Source: Pleurostoma richardsiae (taxonomy: Eukaryota; Ascomycota; Sordariomycetes; Calosphaeriales; Pleurostomataceae). Taken from it: a stretch of DNA of 64,000 nucleotides. The stretch covers positions 1 through 64,000 of the forward strand of contig JANBVO010000011.1 in assembly GCA_030052745.1 (NCBI GenBank), given 5' to 3'. Position numbers and translations under genes: made by a program. Position 1 is the stretch's first letter; every line of letters starts with the position of its first letter. This document shows positions 10,633 through 22,617 of the stretch, piece after piece. Below the pieces are notes generated by a model. That model worked only from the letters and a program-made list of their open reading frames with translations. It was not told the DNA's origin and did not search any database.

Positions 10633-12527
10633 ATGGAAGGGGAAAAGGTTACCGCCAGGCTGAGGCGTTGGGCCAACAAGCTCGCTGTGGATTCTGAGCC
10701 CGGCTTGACCACAGCGCAGCTCTTGGTAAGCTCTCCCCCGCGTTGACCGGCAGGCGGAGCGGAACAGGCCACGGGGGCGCACGAGCTGACCACGGCACTC
10801 GGCCGCATTGCAGCTCACAAACCATGACCTCAAACCCGTTGAGCCTCAGAGGCGCCAGTGGGGCCCCTGGAACTTCGTCGGCTTCTGGATCGCCGACTCG
10901 TTCAACATCAACACGTGGATGATTTCGTCGTCCATGGTGGTTGCTGGCCTGTCATGGTGGCAGTCTTGGCTCTGCGTGTGGATCGGCTATGCCATTGCCG
11001 CATGCTTCGTCTGCCTTACTGGCCGGATCGGTGCGACCTACCATATTGGATTTCCTGTTGTCAACAGGGCTTCCTTCGGCATCTGGGGCAGCTTGTGGCC
11101 CGTGTTCAACCGGGCTGCTATGGGTAAGTCCAATTGGTTGTCAAAATGGGATATACAGGTGTACATGGCTGACATCGGATTTAAGCTTGTGTCTGGTACG
11201 GAGTCCAAGCTTATATTGGTGGCACCTGCGTCTATCTTATGATCCGATCTATCTGGAAGAGTTGGGTATGCACTTTCATCCGAATTTGCCATGTAAACGT
11301 GACATCTTGTCTATCTCGTGACTAACGAAGGCATAGGACCGTGACACCATCCCCAACACGTTCTCCGAGACTTCGGGCACGACAACCGCCGAATGGGTGT
11401 CGTTCTTCATCTTCTGGCTGCTGTCTCTCCCTGCCATCTGGTTTCCGGTCCACAAAGTCCGCCATCTCTTCACCGTCAAGGCCTACTTTGTGCCTGTCGC
11501 CGGTATTGCCTTCTTTATCTGGGCCATCGTCCGCGCCGGCGGTGTCGGCCCCATCGTCCGCCAGCCCGCCAGCATCTCCGGTTCGAAACTGGGCTGGGAG
11601 TTCGTTAAAGGTGTCATGTCTGCCATAGCCAATTTTGCAACTCTGATCGTAAACGATCCGGACTTCGCTCGCTTCGCCGGAAAGCCAAGGGATGCGCTGT
11701 GGCCGCAGCTCTTCACAATTCCTCTCGGCTTCGCTCTTACCTCCTTCATCGGCATCATCGTGTCCTCATCCTCTACCGTCATCTACGGGGGCGACCCCAT
11801 CTGGGATCCACTCACCCTCCTGGGGCGCTTTATCGACGACGGTGGCTCTGGACAGCGTTTTGGCGTCTTCGTCATCTCCCTCGCTTTCGCCCTGGCCCAG
11901 CTCGGCACGAATATTGCGGCCAACTCGGTCTCTGCCGGAACGGACATGACGGCGCTGTTTCCCCGCTTCCTCAACATCCGCCGGGGCGGCTACATCTGCG
12001 CAGCCATTGGCCTTGCCATGTGCCCGTACTCGCTGCTGAAATCCAGCAACCAGTTCACGACGTACCTGTCTGCCTACAGCGTATTCCTGAGCAGTATCGC
12101 TGGTGTCATGTGCGCGGACTACTATCTCGTCCGGAAGGGGTATCTGGAGATCAAGGAGCTGTATGACGCGAGGAAGTCCGGGCCGTACTACTACACGTTC
12201 GGCATCAACTGGCGGGCATACGCGGCGTATATTTCTGGCATTCTCATCAATGTTGTTGGGTTCGCTGGCGCTGTCGGTACGAAAGTCCCCGCGGGCGCGA
12301 CATACATCTACAACCTCAACTTCTTCTGCGGCTTCATCGTCTCGAGCGGTATGTACTGGGCCTTGTGCAAGCTCAGCCCGGTTCCGGCGACGAGCGACTA
12401 TTGGATGGAGGTTGGCGACGCGATTGATGATATACGGGTTGCTTACGATGCGAGGAGCGAGGAGGAAGAGACGAAGGGCATGCAGGTGACGCCTGAGTAC
12501 AGAGGTGATGATGCGAAGATCGTTTAA
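10633..12527 (+). CDS. NCS1 purine/pyrimidine/allantoin-type permease
   Basis: Plasma-membrane nucleobase-cation symporter-1 protein of 557 residues in four exons (10633-10725, 10814-11123, 11186-11265, 11337-12527), all phases consistent. The N-terminal [19 protein letters not shown] stretch is followed by [19 protein letters not shown], the substrate-binding first helix of the Fur type, with about twelve membrane segments in all. The conserved [14 protein letters not shown] loop, the [15 protein letters not shown] helix and the [10 protein letters not shown] stretch place it in the fungal Fur4/Dal4/Fui1/Thi7 branch rather than the Fcy branch. Substrate within that branch (uracil, allantoin, uridine, thiamine and others) cannot be read with confidence. 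The C-terminal tail is acidic and may carry turnover signals. It is the third + strand gene of a possible nitrogen-compound uptake group. Confidence 0.92.
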
Positions 12528-14425
12528 GCGGTTTACATTTCGTTTAGAACATGCTGTAAGGGCATTTAGAGCGACGAGTTGTCTATTTAGGGTTATAGAC
12601 AAAAATAGATGGCAAGTGATATTTATTCATGCGATAGACTGGTTCATCCCAACTAGGGTGCAACTACTTGTGAGCGTACAACAGACTTCTGACTATGATG
12701 CGAACCGGCACTCCTATTATACTATTACCTAAGCAAAGTGAGGTAGTCGGTGTATACTTGTTTTATTAGCAGAAACCAGGAGGCAGCGTCGTGTAACCCG
12801 GACATGCGTCGAGCACTATCACCGGGAAGGTAGCTAAGGGGGAAGTGCGTGCAGGTGTAACATTACGGAGTAGTGAATACCGGAGGTAACATCATTCTTC
12901 TTCAGCTGTATCTAGGAGCACGTGCATCGCATGACCAACGGAAGATCGTCAAACGCACCAAGGAATCTGACCCCGGATGCTTCGTAAGGCCCAATCTTAC
13001 GGTCCATCCTGGAATTCTCGCAACGGTTCTGGCGCTTCAGGGGGGTACCTTGAGCTACTCGGCACATACCATAGTACAGAATGCGCATAGTCCGCAGGTA
13101 GGGAGTACAACTGGGTGCTTCGTCCCTTACAGCGCAGATCTTATCTTGTACCAGCGTTTCCTCGCCCACGTGTCGGCGTCGCGAATGCTGAAACGGCAAC
13201 TTTTAGCAACTCATTCCGCCAGTCATATCCTTCTTCCTCCCACGTTCTGCTTTATCGCCGTCGCATATTCTTCAACCCTTCTGCTCGCATCTGCTTCTTC
13301 AACTTGAGCCTCTCAGGACCAGAAGAACCTGGGCGGATCAAAGATATCAAAGGTCCTGGGGAACTGAACCACCGACGTAATCTACAAAGCCACGAAGGAG
13401 GTGCCGCCCTGCCGAGCCCTCATTTCCCCGGCGGGAGGGCGCTTCAAGCACAGACTAACTCCGCAACGCGGCTAAGCCAATGGGAACACCCATCGCGTCC
13501 GAAGTCCACGAGGCGCGGGCGCAGGACCACGATGCCGGTCAGGCGCATTCACCTCGCCGCCTCTCGATGCGACATTGCTATCCTCATCTGCTACGGGGGT
13601 TTTGCATCCAACTCACCGAAATACGTCTAGGCCGGGATCAAGCTCCCTGCTCCAGTCATTCGGACCAGGCTCAAGTATGGGCTGCCCGCGAGGACTTTGC
13701 GATCTCCGCATCCCTGATCACCCTAGAGAGGGCTGTGCGGTCCGTCACAGACCGATAGTTCAACCATGGTCCGGGCCCGAAGATCTTAGGGCCATGAGCT
13801 CTGTCAGGGATCAATTAACCCGCTCCTTAAGTCTATATATAATCATCATCGAGTGGATGGAGACCTCGCCAGGAAGCGCCCTGGCTACGGGCCAGTTAGG
13901 TAAGGGTAAAAGGTAGGCATATCTGTTCCTGGTTCATATTCGTCCCTGCTTCCAAAATTAGCCTAGAGATGTCCCGTCCAAGCTGGACGAGGGAGATCCC
14001 TAGTTGACTTTCTCTGTCTTGAACCACGCGAGGGATGATCTAAATAGAGGATCTGCCTTCAATGTCCTGCTAGGCTGGGACCTCGTGGCGGTTTATGTGT
14101 GCCTCCTTAGACGCGCCTCGATGGGCCATTCAGATGTGGTCCAGATAGCACGTTGCGCATGCGACCTCTAGGTCACAGTTCCGACATCGCCGGTCGGTCA
14201 TCCTCCCATCCATCGCTTCAATGTTGCATGTCATTCCCCCCTGTTGCTCCCCGGCATCCTCCTGAGCACGGCATTGGGCTACCCGATCGGTCGTAGTCGG
14301 CCGGAGGCTGGCGCGCGTTGCTGCACGTCGGGTGTATAAGAGCCAGCGCCACATGCTGGTGATCCTACCTAGCTCTCGGAAACTCCTGATTACGAGAGGG
14401 TTGGGCCTACCTGTCTGTGGTTGCG
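12528..14425. other. intergenic, no gene supported
   Basis: About 1.9 kb between the NCS1 permease and the GH92 gene. Frames of 90-170 codons at 12.87-13.9 kb on the + strand overlap one another and have no recognisable domain. A TACGGAGTA word lies at 12864-12872. The last few hundred bases are presumably the GH92 promoter. Confidence 0.5.
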
Positions 14426-17385
14426 ATGGCTACGCTTCTCTCATTGTCGTTCTCGGTCATAGCAGGGGCTGTTGTAGGTACTGCGCAAGCAGCTTCCTCA
14501 GCCGACTTGACTGCCTATGTCCTTACCAACGTGTGTCCAAAACCTAGTCGAAATGAAGATGTTCTGGGGACTAATACTTAAAGACCGGGACGACAAATGG
14601 AGGGAACACGTTCCCGGGCGTCAGCTACCCGTTCGGCATGGTGAAGCTCGGTCCCGACCTGTACACCGGGTCGGACAGCTACTCCGGGTACCAGGCCACC
14701 GGAAACTTCACCGGGTTCAGCATGCTCCACGAGAGCGGGACTGGAGGAGCGCCGAAGTACGGCGTTGTGTCCCAGTATCCGGTGTCGGGCGGCGTGACCA
14801 ACCCGCTTGTGACGCCCAGCGACCCAAGAGCCGCCGACGACGTTACGGAGGTAGGTTACTACAAGTCGAGCATCGCGTCCGGTATTATCGTCGAGCTCGC
14901 CGCGACCGACCGCGCTGGCATGTACCGGTATGACTTCTCGGGTGCGACCGGCCAGCCGAACATCATCGTCGATGTTTCCCATGTCTTGCCGAGCTTTCGT
15001 GGCATGGGTCTGGGACAGTAAGCGTCAAAGCAGGTAGTCATGAAAAAGAAGGGGAGTAGAAACTGACAGCAGAGAAGGAACTATCTTGGAGGTAGCATTT
15101 CTGTGTCCCAGGAGGGAGGACACCTCTCTTACCAAGGCTCCGGTTCGTATGACAATGTGAGTGTGTGGTCCCCAACAGCTCAAACTGCCAGAGCTGTGTG
15201 AGTAGATGCCGGCCACTCTGCTCCTGCGATTAGGCCGAATGACAAATCAAGTAAGCCTAGGCAATGGGATGACACTCAATTCCGGGAGACTGGCATGAGG
15301 CTGCAACAGAGCGGAGTCTATGAGTGTCCGATTTATACTTACACAGCTCGGCTACGATCTCGGCGTTGAACGAGGTTGACATTTTCAGGGCTGGAACCGA
15401 TCACCTAAGTGGACTGTCTACTTCTGCGGCTATTTCGATGCGCCGGGAACCTACGAGACCTTCTTGGGCCAGGATAGCACAGGGAGCACCATAGCTCAGT
15501 ATCCCTCTACGAGCAACGTGACCTCTGAATCCCGACTAGGTGCTGTATTCTCGTTCAACGACACTTCAGTCACATCCAGGGTCGGCGTGTCCTTCATTTC
15601 GTCTGAGCAGGCCTGCGGAAATGTGAACAGCCAGATCACAGATGGGACTGAGCTGGAAACTCTAGTCAATAACACCAAGTCTGCCTGGAACACGGAGGTT
15701 CTCTCGAAGGTTACCACCACGGATACAGATGAGACCAACCTACAGCTCCTGTACACGTCTATATATTTCATGCTGTTGCTTCCTACAAATAAGACTGGTT
15801 CGAACCCCATGCTCTTTAATTCTCCGAAAGGTTGTCTAACCACATCTTCATCAGGTGAGAACCCGAAGTGGACGTCGACAGAGCCATACTATGACGACAC
15901 CTTCACCCTGTGGGATCTGGTGCGTTCATGAAGTCTAAGACTCTTGGACTAACTAGGGGCTGATATGAATCCAGTTCCGCTGCACTACTTCCTTGTTCCA
16001 TGTCCTGCAGCCGACGCACTACGAGGAGTACATCAGATCGCTCATCGACATCTGGAGACATGACGGCTTCATGCCCGATGCTCGGTCCTCTTTCCAGAAC
16101 GGTGCGACGCAGGGAGGCTCCAACGCTGACAATGTCCTGGCGGATGCCTATGTGAAGGGCGTCAGAGGTAAGATCGACTGGGAAGATGGCTATGCTGCCA
16201 TGGTTACGGACGCAGAAGTGGTACCACCGAACAACAACGACCCCCGAGATCCATCTTCTTCTACTGCAGAAGGTAGGGGTGCTCTGCCTGACTGGCTTGA
16301 GTATGGCTTCATCACACCGACGTATGGACGGTCGGTGAGCAGAGCCGTTGAGTAGTAAGACGCCTCTCGTTCAAGCACGGCAATGCCCTGTCGATTCCAC
16401 GTGCTAATGCGCTGGTCAGCTCCTGCAATGACTTTGGTCTATACCAAGTCGCCAAGGGCCTCGGCAAGACCGACGACGCTGCGAAGTACGTCAAGCGATC
16501 GAGAAACTGGCGCAACCATTGGAACACCGACATGACATCCCTAGGATTCTCCGGATTCGTCGGGCCCAGAAACACCACCGGGTTCATCGCCCAAGATCCC
16601 CTGTCCTGCGGCGGCTGCTACTGGGCAGACTACTGTAAGTCGAGCCCGGCGCAGGCGCAGCCAGTGCGGAGCACTGATGAAACTGTATAGACTACGAGGC
16701 CCTTCCCTGGGAGTACTCCTTCAACGCGCACCATGACATCGACACGCTGATCTCACTCTCCGGAGGCGAGGCAACCTTCGTGACCCGTCTCGAGGCCATG
16801 TTCACCCCCGGCAACAACCCGTCCGGCTCCTTCGACCAAATGATCTTCAACCCAGGCAACGAGCCCAGCTTCACCACGCCCTTCCTCTTCAACTTCGTCG
16901 GCCGCCAGGACCGCGCCGTCTACCACAGCCGCTCCATCGCCAAGTCCTACTACCACGCCACCCCGGACGGCCTGCCGGGCAACTCGGACGCGGGGGCCAT
17001 GGAGTCGTGGCTCCTCTGGGTCATGCTGGGCCTGTACCCCGTCACGGGGCAGACCACCTTCCTGATCGGCTCGCCCTGGTTCTCCGACCTGAGCGTCGAC
17101 CTCGGGGGCGGCAAGGCCCTGCGGGTGACCAGCACCGGCGGCTCGGACGACTCGTACTACGTCCAGTCGCTCAAGGTCAACGGGAGGGCCTGGACCAAGT
17201 CCTGGCTCACCTGGTCGGACGTCTTCGAGGACGGCGGGGAGCTCGACTTCGTCCTGGGGCCGAGCCCAGCCAACTGGACTACTGGGCCTGCTCCGCCGAG
17301 CCCGGCGACCGAGTGCGGCAGCAGCGCGTCAAGGAGGCGCGGCGTGGCCAAGCGCGCCCAAGTTCTACTCAGTGAGGACTGCTAA
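14426..17385 (+). CDS. secreted GH92 alpha-1,2-mannosidase-like protein
   Basis: Glycoside hydrolase family 92 enzyme of 794 residues, expected to be secreted and to release mannose from glycoprotein or cell-wall glycans. Eight exons keep the frame: 14426-14530, 14584-15017, 15075-15156, 15389-15797, 15855-15919, 15975-16354, 16420-16634 and 16691-17385. The first exon encodes a signal peptide (MATLLSLSFSVIAGAVVGTA). The second begins with the GH92 entry motif GTTNGGNTFPGVSYPFG. Later hallmarks are WTVYFCGYFDAPG, HYEEYIRSLIDIWRHDGFMP, ADYYYEALPWEYSF and GNSDAGAMESW near the end, the last matching the conserved GN-x-D-x-G-x-M region. Asn-x-Ser/Thr sites are frequent, consistent with secretion. 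The C-terminal 40 residues are low-complexity and basic. The intron at 15798-15854 uses an unusual GTTCGA donor and the one at 15157-15388 is long, so these junctions are less certain. Confidence 0.88.
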
Positions 17386-17892
17386 TGGCAGTAACATGAA
17401 GTGCTCGTGGTTCTAGATGTGATGTGCATTGCGAGCTTAGACTACCCGGAGCTGCAATGTTCTCCGCACCGGCCAGTCTATAAAGGAGAAGCTTTTCTTC
17501 TGTTTGGATAGAGACGGGGCGACATGTTGTATATTTTGGCGGCTGAGATACATGACAAAGTACATATGTATAGTACATGGATGCTATTTTCTGCATATAC
17601 GAATGGAAGATCTTATACTGACGTTATTCGACTTGGCTCTCGGGAGCATAGGAGCTGCCTGACGGTGATACTCTCGTTATGCACGTAGAGCCCTGGTCTA
17701 CGTTTGTTTACCTTGCCACACAAGAAAGCAGTCCAGGACACCTTGGAGGCAGAAATGGACCGTTCGAAGCAAATCTAGATAGAACGTACCCTACCAACGT
17801 TTGCAATCCTCATGGAGTCTCTTCATGATCTCATTACATTTACATGATACATAGCCTTCTCGTCTGTGCCACAAACCTCCACTACCCCAGTC
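17386..17892. other. intergenic between convergent genes
   Basis: 3' flanks of GH92 (+) and Sec5 (-). The sequence is AT-richer than its surroundings, as expected for terminator regions, and no gene was seen. Confidence 0.6.
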
Positions 17893-20800
17893 TCACCCCG
17901 TCTCCCTCCTCTGCAGCTGCTCCCCGCCCGGGCCCTGCGCGGCGGCGGCGCTTCTCTTCGGTTTCCTAAAGCACGCGAACTCGCTCTTGCTCGCCTCGCG
18001 CAGCCGCTTGAGCACGCTGCGCATCTCGGGCAGCTCGCCCTGCAGCCTGGCGCGGGCGTCGTTGTCGGTGCGGCCGTCGAGCTCCTGGTAGATCTGGCTC
18101 TGCAGCTCGGACGCGCGCTCCGTCGTGTACTGGCTGAGGGTCTGGGCGATGAACTCGACGTCCAGCGTCGCCTGCATCAGCGCGGCGAGGTTGTACCGCG
18201 GGCGCAGCTTGAAGGCGTCGAGCAGCTCGCGCGACAGCTGCTCCAGGAGGTAGGACAGCACCTGGCTGGTGAGACTGCTGGCCGTGGTAGACACCTGCGT
18301 GTGCACGAGGACGAGGTTCAGGAGCACCTCGTAGACGTAGGGCTTCACCTCGCGGGGCTTGTCGGCCGTCGTCGTAGTTGGTGCCCAGTCAGGCGCTGTG
18401 GCACCGGTGCGGATGATCTTCCGCAGAGAGTCAATGTACTGCCTCGTATAGGATTGGAACAGGCGAGCATCAATCTGCCCGAGGACATCACGAATTGTCT
18501 TGGTCTCATCGGTGAGTTTGACCGAGAAAGCGTTCTCGAACTGGCTGTTCAAGCCGGGAACCACCTGTGCCCGCAGCAACTGGAGGTTGCTGAGGGTCAG
18601 AAGCATACGGACGTTCTAAAGCGCACTGTTAGCGACGTGAGTTGATTGCAAGCAAAGTTCCACGCACCTTGTCAGTAGCATTGACCGTGCCTCCTAATAT
18701 CATGCTGGGCGTACGGGTGATGTCCGCACCACTAGGCGCGACATAACCGTCCACATCTGCCGTCCACTCATCGTCGCTCTTCTTTCCAGATCTCTCGGCG
18801 TTCTCCACCATGCCGCTTAATGCCTTATATAGCGTTGTAACATACTGGCTTCGAACCATCTGGAGAAGCTTGCTCGGTGGGGCCAAGACGATATCGCCAG
18901 CTCCAGGTCTGGACATGGCCTCCGACACGTACAATATCTTCTGCATTCCGGTTAGAAGCGATGCCTCGAACGCGCCAAAACTGGCCGGCATCTTCGTCAC
19001 ATCGGTCCTGTCAGGCGCGCGGATCCAGTCTTCGATGTATTTGATGTTTTCCGCGTCTCTGTTCCATGCAGCACAGAGCGCCGTGACACACCGCTCCCTC
19101 GCGGCGCCAACGAGCGATTTCAACTTCTCAACTTCCGCAGCATCACCGCGTCCAACGGGTGAGAGGCTGGCCATGTCGCACGCGCCAGAGCCAACAAGTG
19201 CCAGCATTCTAGACAAGTAGTGAACGCCGCTGACAGAGTTGGACCACGGTGGCCAGAAGGCGAACTTCTCCCATGCCTCACCTCGTTTGGGTGAGAGCGG
19301 AGGTAGATTGCTGGCATCGAGATTGAACCGCGGATCTCTCAACGCAGTTGGCGCTAGAGAGTTATTCGCGGAAGGTGACATCGGACTATTGGGTGTTGTC
19401 GGTAGTGGCGAAAAGAGAAGAGATAGATCCTCAGGCGGAGGCCCGGCAAAGAACATGAAAACATGCTCTCTGATCATATCAACTAGCTCTATCGTGCCTT
19501 TTTGCAGGTCCATGGTACCCTGTTGCGATAGGCGGTGATGGTTCTGAGACTCGCCTCTATAACCAGTTGGGAGGGTCTTCTGTATCTTGCCATCGATGAA
19601 GCCTTGCACAGTCTGCCAGAACTCGACCACTTCTCCCACAATACCTTGCGTGGAGAGCATGTTGGTCATGAAAGAGACCATTTTCTCCCATAGCTCTACA
19701 ACGTCAGTTGAATCAAACGATGGCGTCTTCCTCTCAATTGACTGCCTTCCGAGGGAACGTAGGTGGGTTGCAATGGCTTCTGGCGCTGGCTTCTCACCAT
19801 TGGCGAGACGTCGACGCAGCACCTCAATCTCAACCTTAGCCCGATCCGCTGTTGACTGGATCTTTCCCTTCAGGTAATCATAACGGCTCAGCAGCCAGAC
19901 CCAGATCGGATTATCATCAACACCCAGCTCGAGTAACAGACCGATAAGCTCCATGTGCTCATCTTGAGACTGGCCTGGGGCATCTGACTTCGACACATTA
20001 TGCAGGGAGATCAATCTTCGCCAGACGTCTCGCTTAAACGCTTGGATCTGTTCGTCAACGTCATGCCACATCCTCGCCGCCAGGACGATGTGATACAGCT
20101 GAGCGTCATCCGGCTGCGAAGACCCAAGCTCCTGTGCAATCCCACGAGCCTCATCGGCGAACCTCCTGGCCCGCGTGTACTCTTCGACAAGATTCTCATG
20201 ATCCTTCCGTTTGATGCTGTCCGCGATGGACGCGCTGATCTCCACGTATTCCTTATATCGCTCCAAAGACGAAGCAACGACCTTGAGGTTCTCCTCCTTC
20301 TCTTGACCTCCCAGGGCTGGGCCCCAGACATCCTCCGCTTTCGCGATAACTTCGAGCAGAGGAGTCTTGATACCCATGACACCGTACTCGCTCTCTTTTA
20401 CTAAGGCATTCTTCTTGCGCGGGTCGGGAGCCTGAGGAAGCATGGCTCCACTACCACTCCGAAAGCTAGTCCTACTAGTATGGCGAGAGTGTCCTCTGGT
20501 GCGGGTAGGTGTCGTTGGCTCAGCCCCCCGGTATTTCATCTCCTTGTATACATTGTCGATCGTGGCCTTGGCGCGGACGAATCTCTCGAAGTTCGACTCC
20601 ACCAGGACCTTCAGGGATGCTGATTTCTGGTCAATAGACTGCGATAGTACTTCCAAACCGTTGAGCAGCGATCGGGTGTCCGCCGTGGCATGCATCTGTG
20701 AAAGGAAGAGTGCTGGTGAGAACGTCGTGGATGAGAGAAGGAAGCGATTTCCTGAAATTAATGTCAGCGATATCGAATCGGATGCAGTCAACAAGGCCAT

Positions 20801-21135
20801 AACCACATACGAAGCCGAGGGTCATCCTGGAGCGGAAGACCAAGCTGCTTTAAGGTCCTCACAACGCTGTCGGTCGTGCCCAACGGGTCAGGCTCATCCT
20901 TCTGGACGATATTCCCGACGCCATTGGCGGTCTTCTCCTGTCCCGGAAGCACGCTTGACCGGTTGCTAACAACTCTCTCCAGCGCCTGGTACCTGGACTT
21001 GCGCCTGTTCAGCGTGGCCTTCTTGTCCCCCTCATCGTCGGACGCGTCGCTGTTGTTCTTCTCGGCAGGCCATTCGTCAGGATAGAGCGTAGGTACCTGG
21101 TAGTACTCAAGCACAGTTCTCTCCAGGTCTGCCAT
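17893..21135 (-). CDS. sec5: exocyst complex subunit Sec5
   Basis: Subunit of the exocyst, which tethers secretory vesicles to the plasma membrane at sites of polarised growth such as hyphal tips. Three exons (21135-20811, 20751-18668, 18615-17893) give 1043 residues, normal for fungal Sec5. The N-terminus starts MADLERTVLEYYQVPTLYPD. The junction of exons 1 and 2 restores LGLPLQDDPRLRNRFLLSS, directly before TTFSPALFLSQMHATADT, the best conserved Sec5 block. A long helical body follows with NVYKEMKYRG near residue 200. The C-terminal exon begins NVRMLLTLSNLQLLRAQVVP and is helical throughout, as in the other rod-like exocyst subunits. No membrane segment is present. Confidence 0.92.
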
Positions 21136-21657
21136 TATTGCTCTGGCGGCCGGCCGCCCCGCGTCGGTCTAAGAATCTTGTCGTGTGTCCTGGTGGTCGC
21201 AGACAACGTTTCACGGAAGAGGTGGGAGGTGAAGGCAGCCTCGTGCTGTGGCGTCGTGGCTGAAGCTCTGCTCGAGGCAAAGTCAAGACCCACGTGGGGT
21301 CAGGCAAGTACCTACGTACCCCCTACTCCAACCTTTTGTACTGTACAACACGAAGCACCTCACCCCAACTTCCCCCACTGTTGGGACACCGTTGAATACG
21401 TAGTCAACCACGACAACCTCCAGCACGGTCTTTGAGCCCATCACTATGAGTATGAAAGTCAATATCAATGGCGACCACCAAGCGACATGAAAGTGCAGTG
21501 TTCGGTAACTAAGTGCCTGGCATGATGTGTTGAATGGGCATGGAGCGGCGACGCCAATCATACTGTCGTGCCCTGTGATTATGCACATCAAAGCAGCCGT
21601 CAAGACTGTCTCGATTGTTTAAGGCAGTCAGAAGCGCTTGGTTCTCATGTTGCCACT
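21136..21657. other. intergenic, Sec5 upstream region
   Basis: Upstream of Sec5 and downstream of the unrecognised - strand candidate. A TACCTACGTACC stretch, related to the TAGGTACCTA word, lies near 21309-21320. No gene was seen. Confidence 0.5.
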
Positions 21658-22617
21658 TCATACTTCCTCGGTGACTGAGAACTGCGAATGGTGGCAGATA
21701 TGATGCAGAGCCATCCAGGAGCAGTATGTCCACGCGAGAGGGCTGTCGAGCGGGAAAGATAGGCTGCCTTTCTTTTTCGACTCCAGCCACTGATCTGCCG
21801 CAGACGGTATGGTGCAAGAGATATGCTCAGTTGCCAGGGCAAGATACGACGACACGACAAAATTGACTGTGTGTCTTGGAGAATGTTCATACCGTTGACG
21901 ATCATCAGGATACAGAACCAGTGGCTTCAGGTCATTCTGCGGAAGCGAGAGAATCCTGTCTGGTTTGCCTACAGGAAATTACAAAGCTGCTCAGTTTGCT
22001 TGGTGTCGGTGCCATGTCAGCGGCTGATGGTAGGCAAGCCATGGGACATTTAATCCTCCTTTTCCAGTCTTCAATGTCTTTACTTACCGGTTTGCAGCTC
22101 TTCCTCGGAGAGGAACAACATGCGTACTTTCTCCCAAGGTCTAGGAACCAGACACGGCATTGAAATTCCCTGCAGCTCTCATTGGCGAGCGTTGCCCATG
22201 TGACCAAAAGCATACCACAGCGTCCTACTAATGCAGGATAGGTACGGAGTACTTGTGTGTATCCCAACATGGCTGGGACTTGCGGCTCCAAAGAGACCCA
22301 ATAGTCGGTGACTACTTTGGGAAGACCTGCTTCACCGGTCCAGCCAACATCGAGGGGACCGGTCTCGTGGAGCCAAGTGGCAGTACGTCTGCCAGTTTCG
22401 GAAACAGCTTCCATTTCCAACGGACAATGCAGTTCATGACGCTGGCGATTGTCATGTTGTCGAGATGCAAGTCCTCAGGGCTGGCGGCTGGGTGAAGTTG
22501 CGTCTGCAAGCTATATGCAGTCTGCTCTGCTTCAGCCACTGCGCGACGAGCCTTCGACGTTGCGAGCCTGATCCCCCACGCTGTGCGGACCAATTGAAAC
22601 TGTGCCTGCCAGGTGGC
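21658..22617 (-). CDS. unrecognised split gene, partial model
   Basis: I do not recognise this gene. Three blocks on the - strand read like protein and are joined by good splice sites. Block one opens after a TAG acceptor at 22617 with ATWQAQFQLVRTAWG and runs to about 22380. Block two is 22169-22088 (MPCLVPRPWEKVRMLF, then EEELQTG), ending in a consensus GTAAGT donor. Block three is 21968-21658 (KPDRILSLPQNDLKPLVLYP to FSVTEEV and stop), with blocks two and three in matching phase. How block one joins block two is not clear: an open frame in another phase covers 22.18-22.4 kb, and a TACTCCGTAC word typical of intergenic DNA lies inside it. A 117-codon frame at 23083-22730 could be an upstream exon. 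Either a divergent gene or a decaying one would fit. Confidence 0.35.

Noticed and set aside
11766-12602. 278-codon antisense frame over the NCS1 permease
   Set aside because: Opposite-strand shadow of a strongly biased coding region, with no domain.
14130-14354. - strand frame with two Cys-x2-Cys pairs
   Set aside because: Only 74 codons, no other zinc-domain features, and it sits in the GH92 upstream region. Cys pairs are probably chance.
15790-15806. tRNA-like B-box GGTTCGAACCCC
   Set aside because: Lies at an exon-intron border of the GH92 gene and no cloverleaf or A-box can be folded around it. It is part of the intron donor region.
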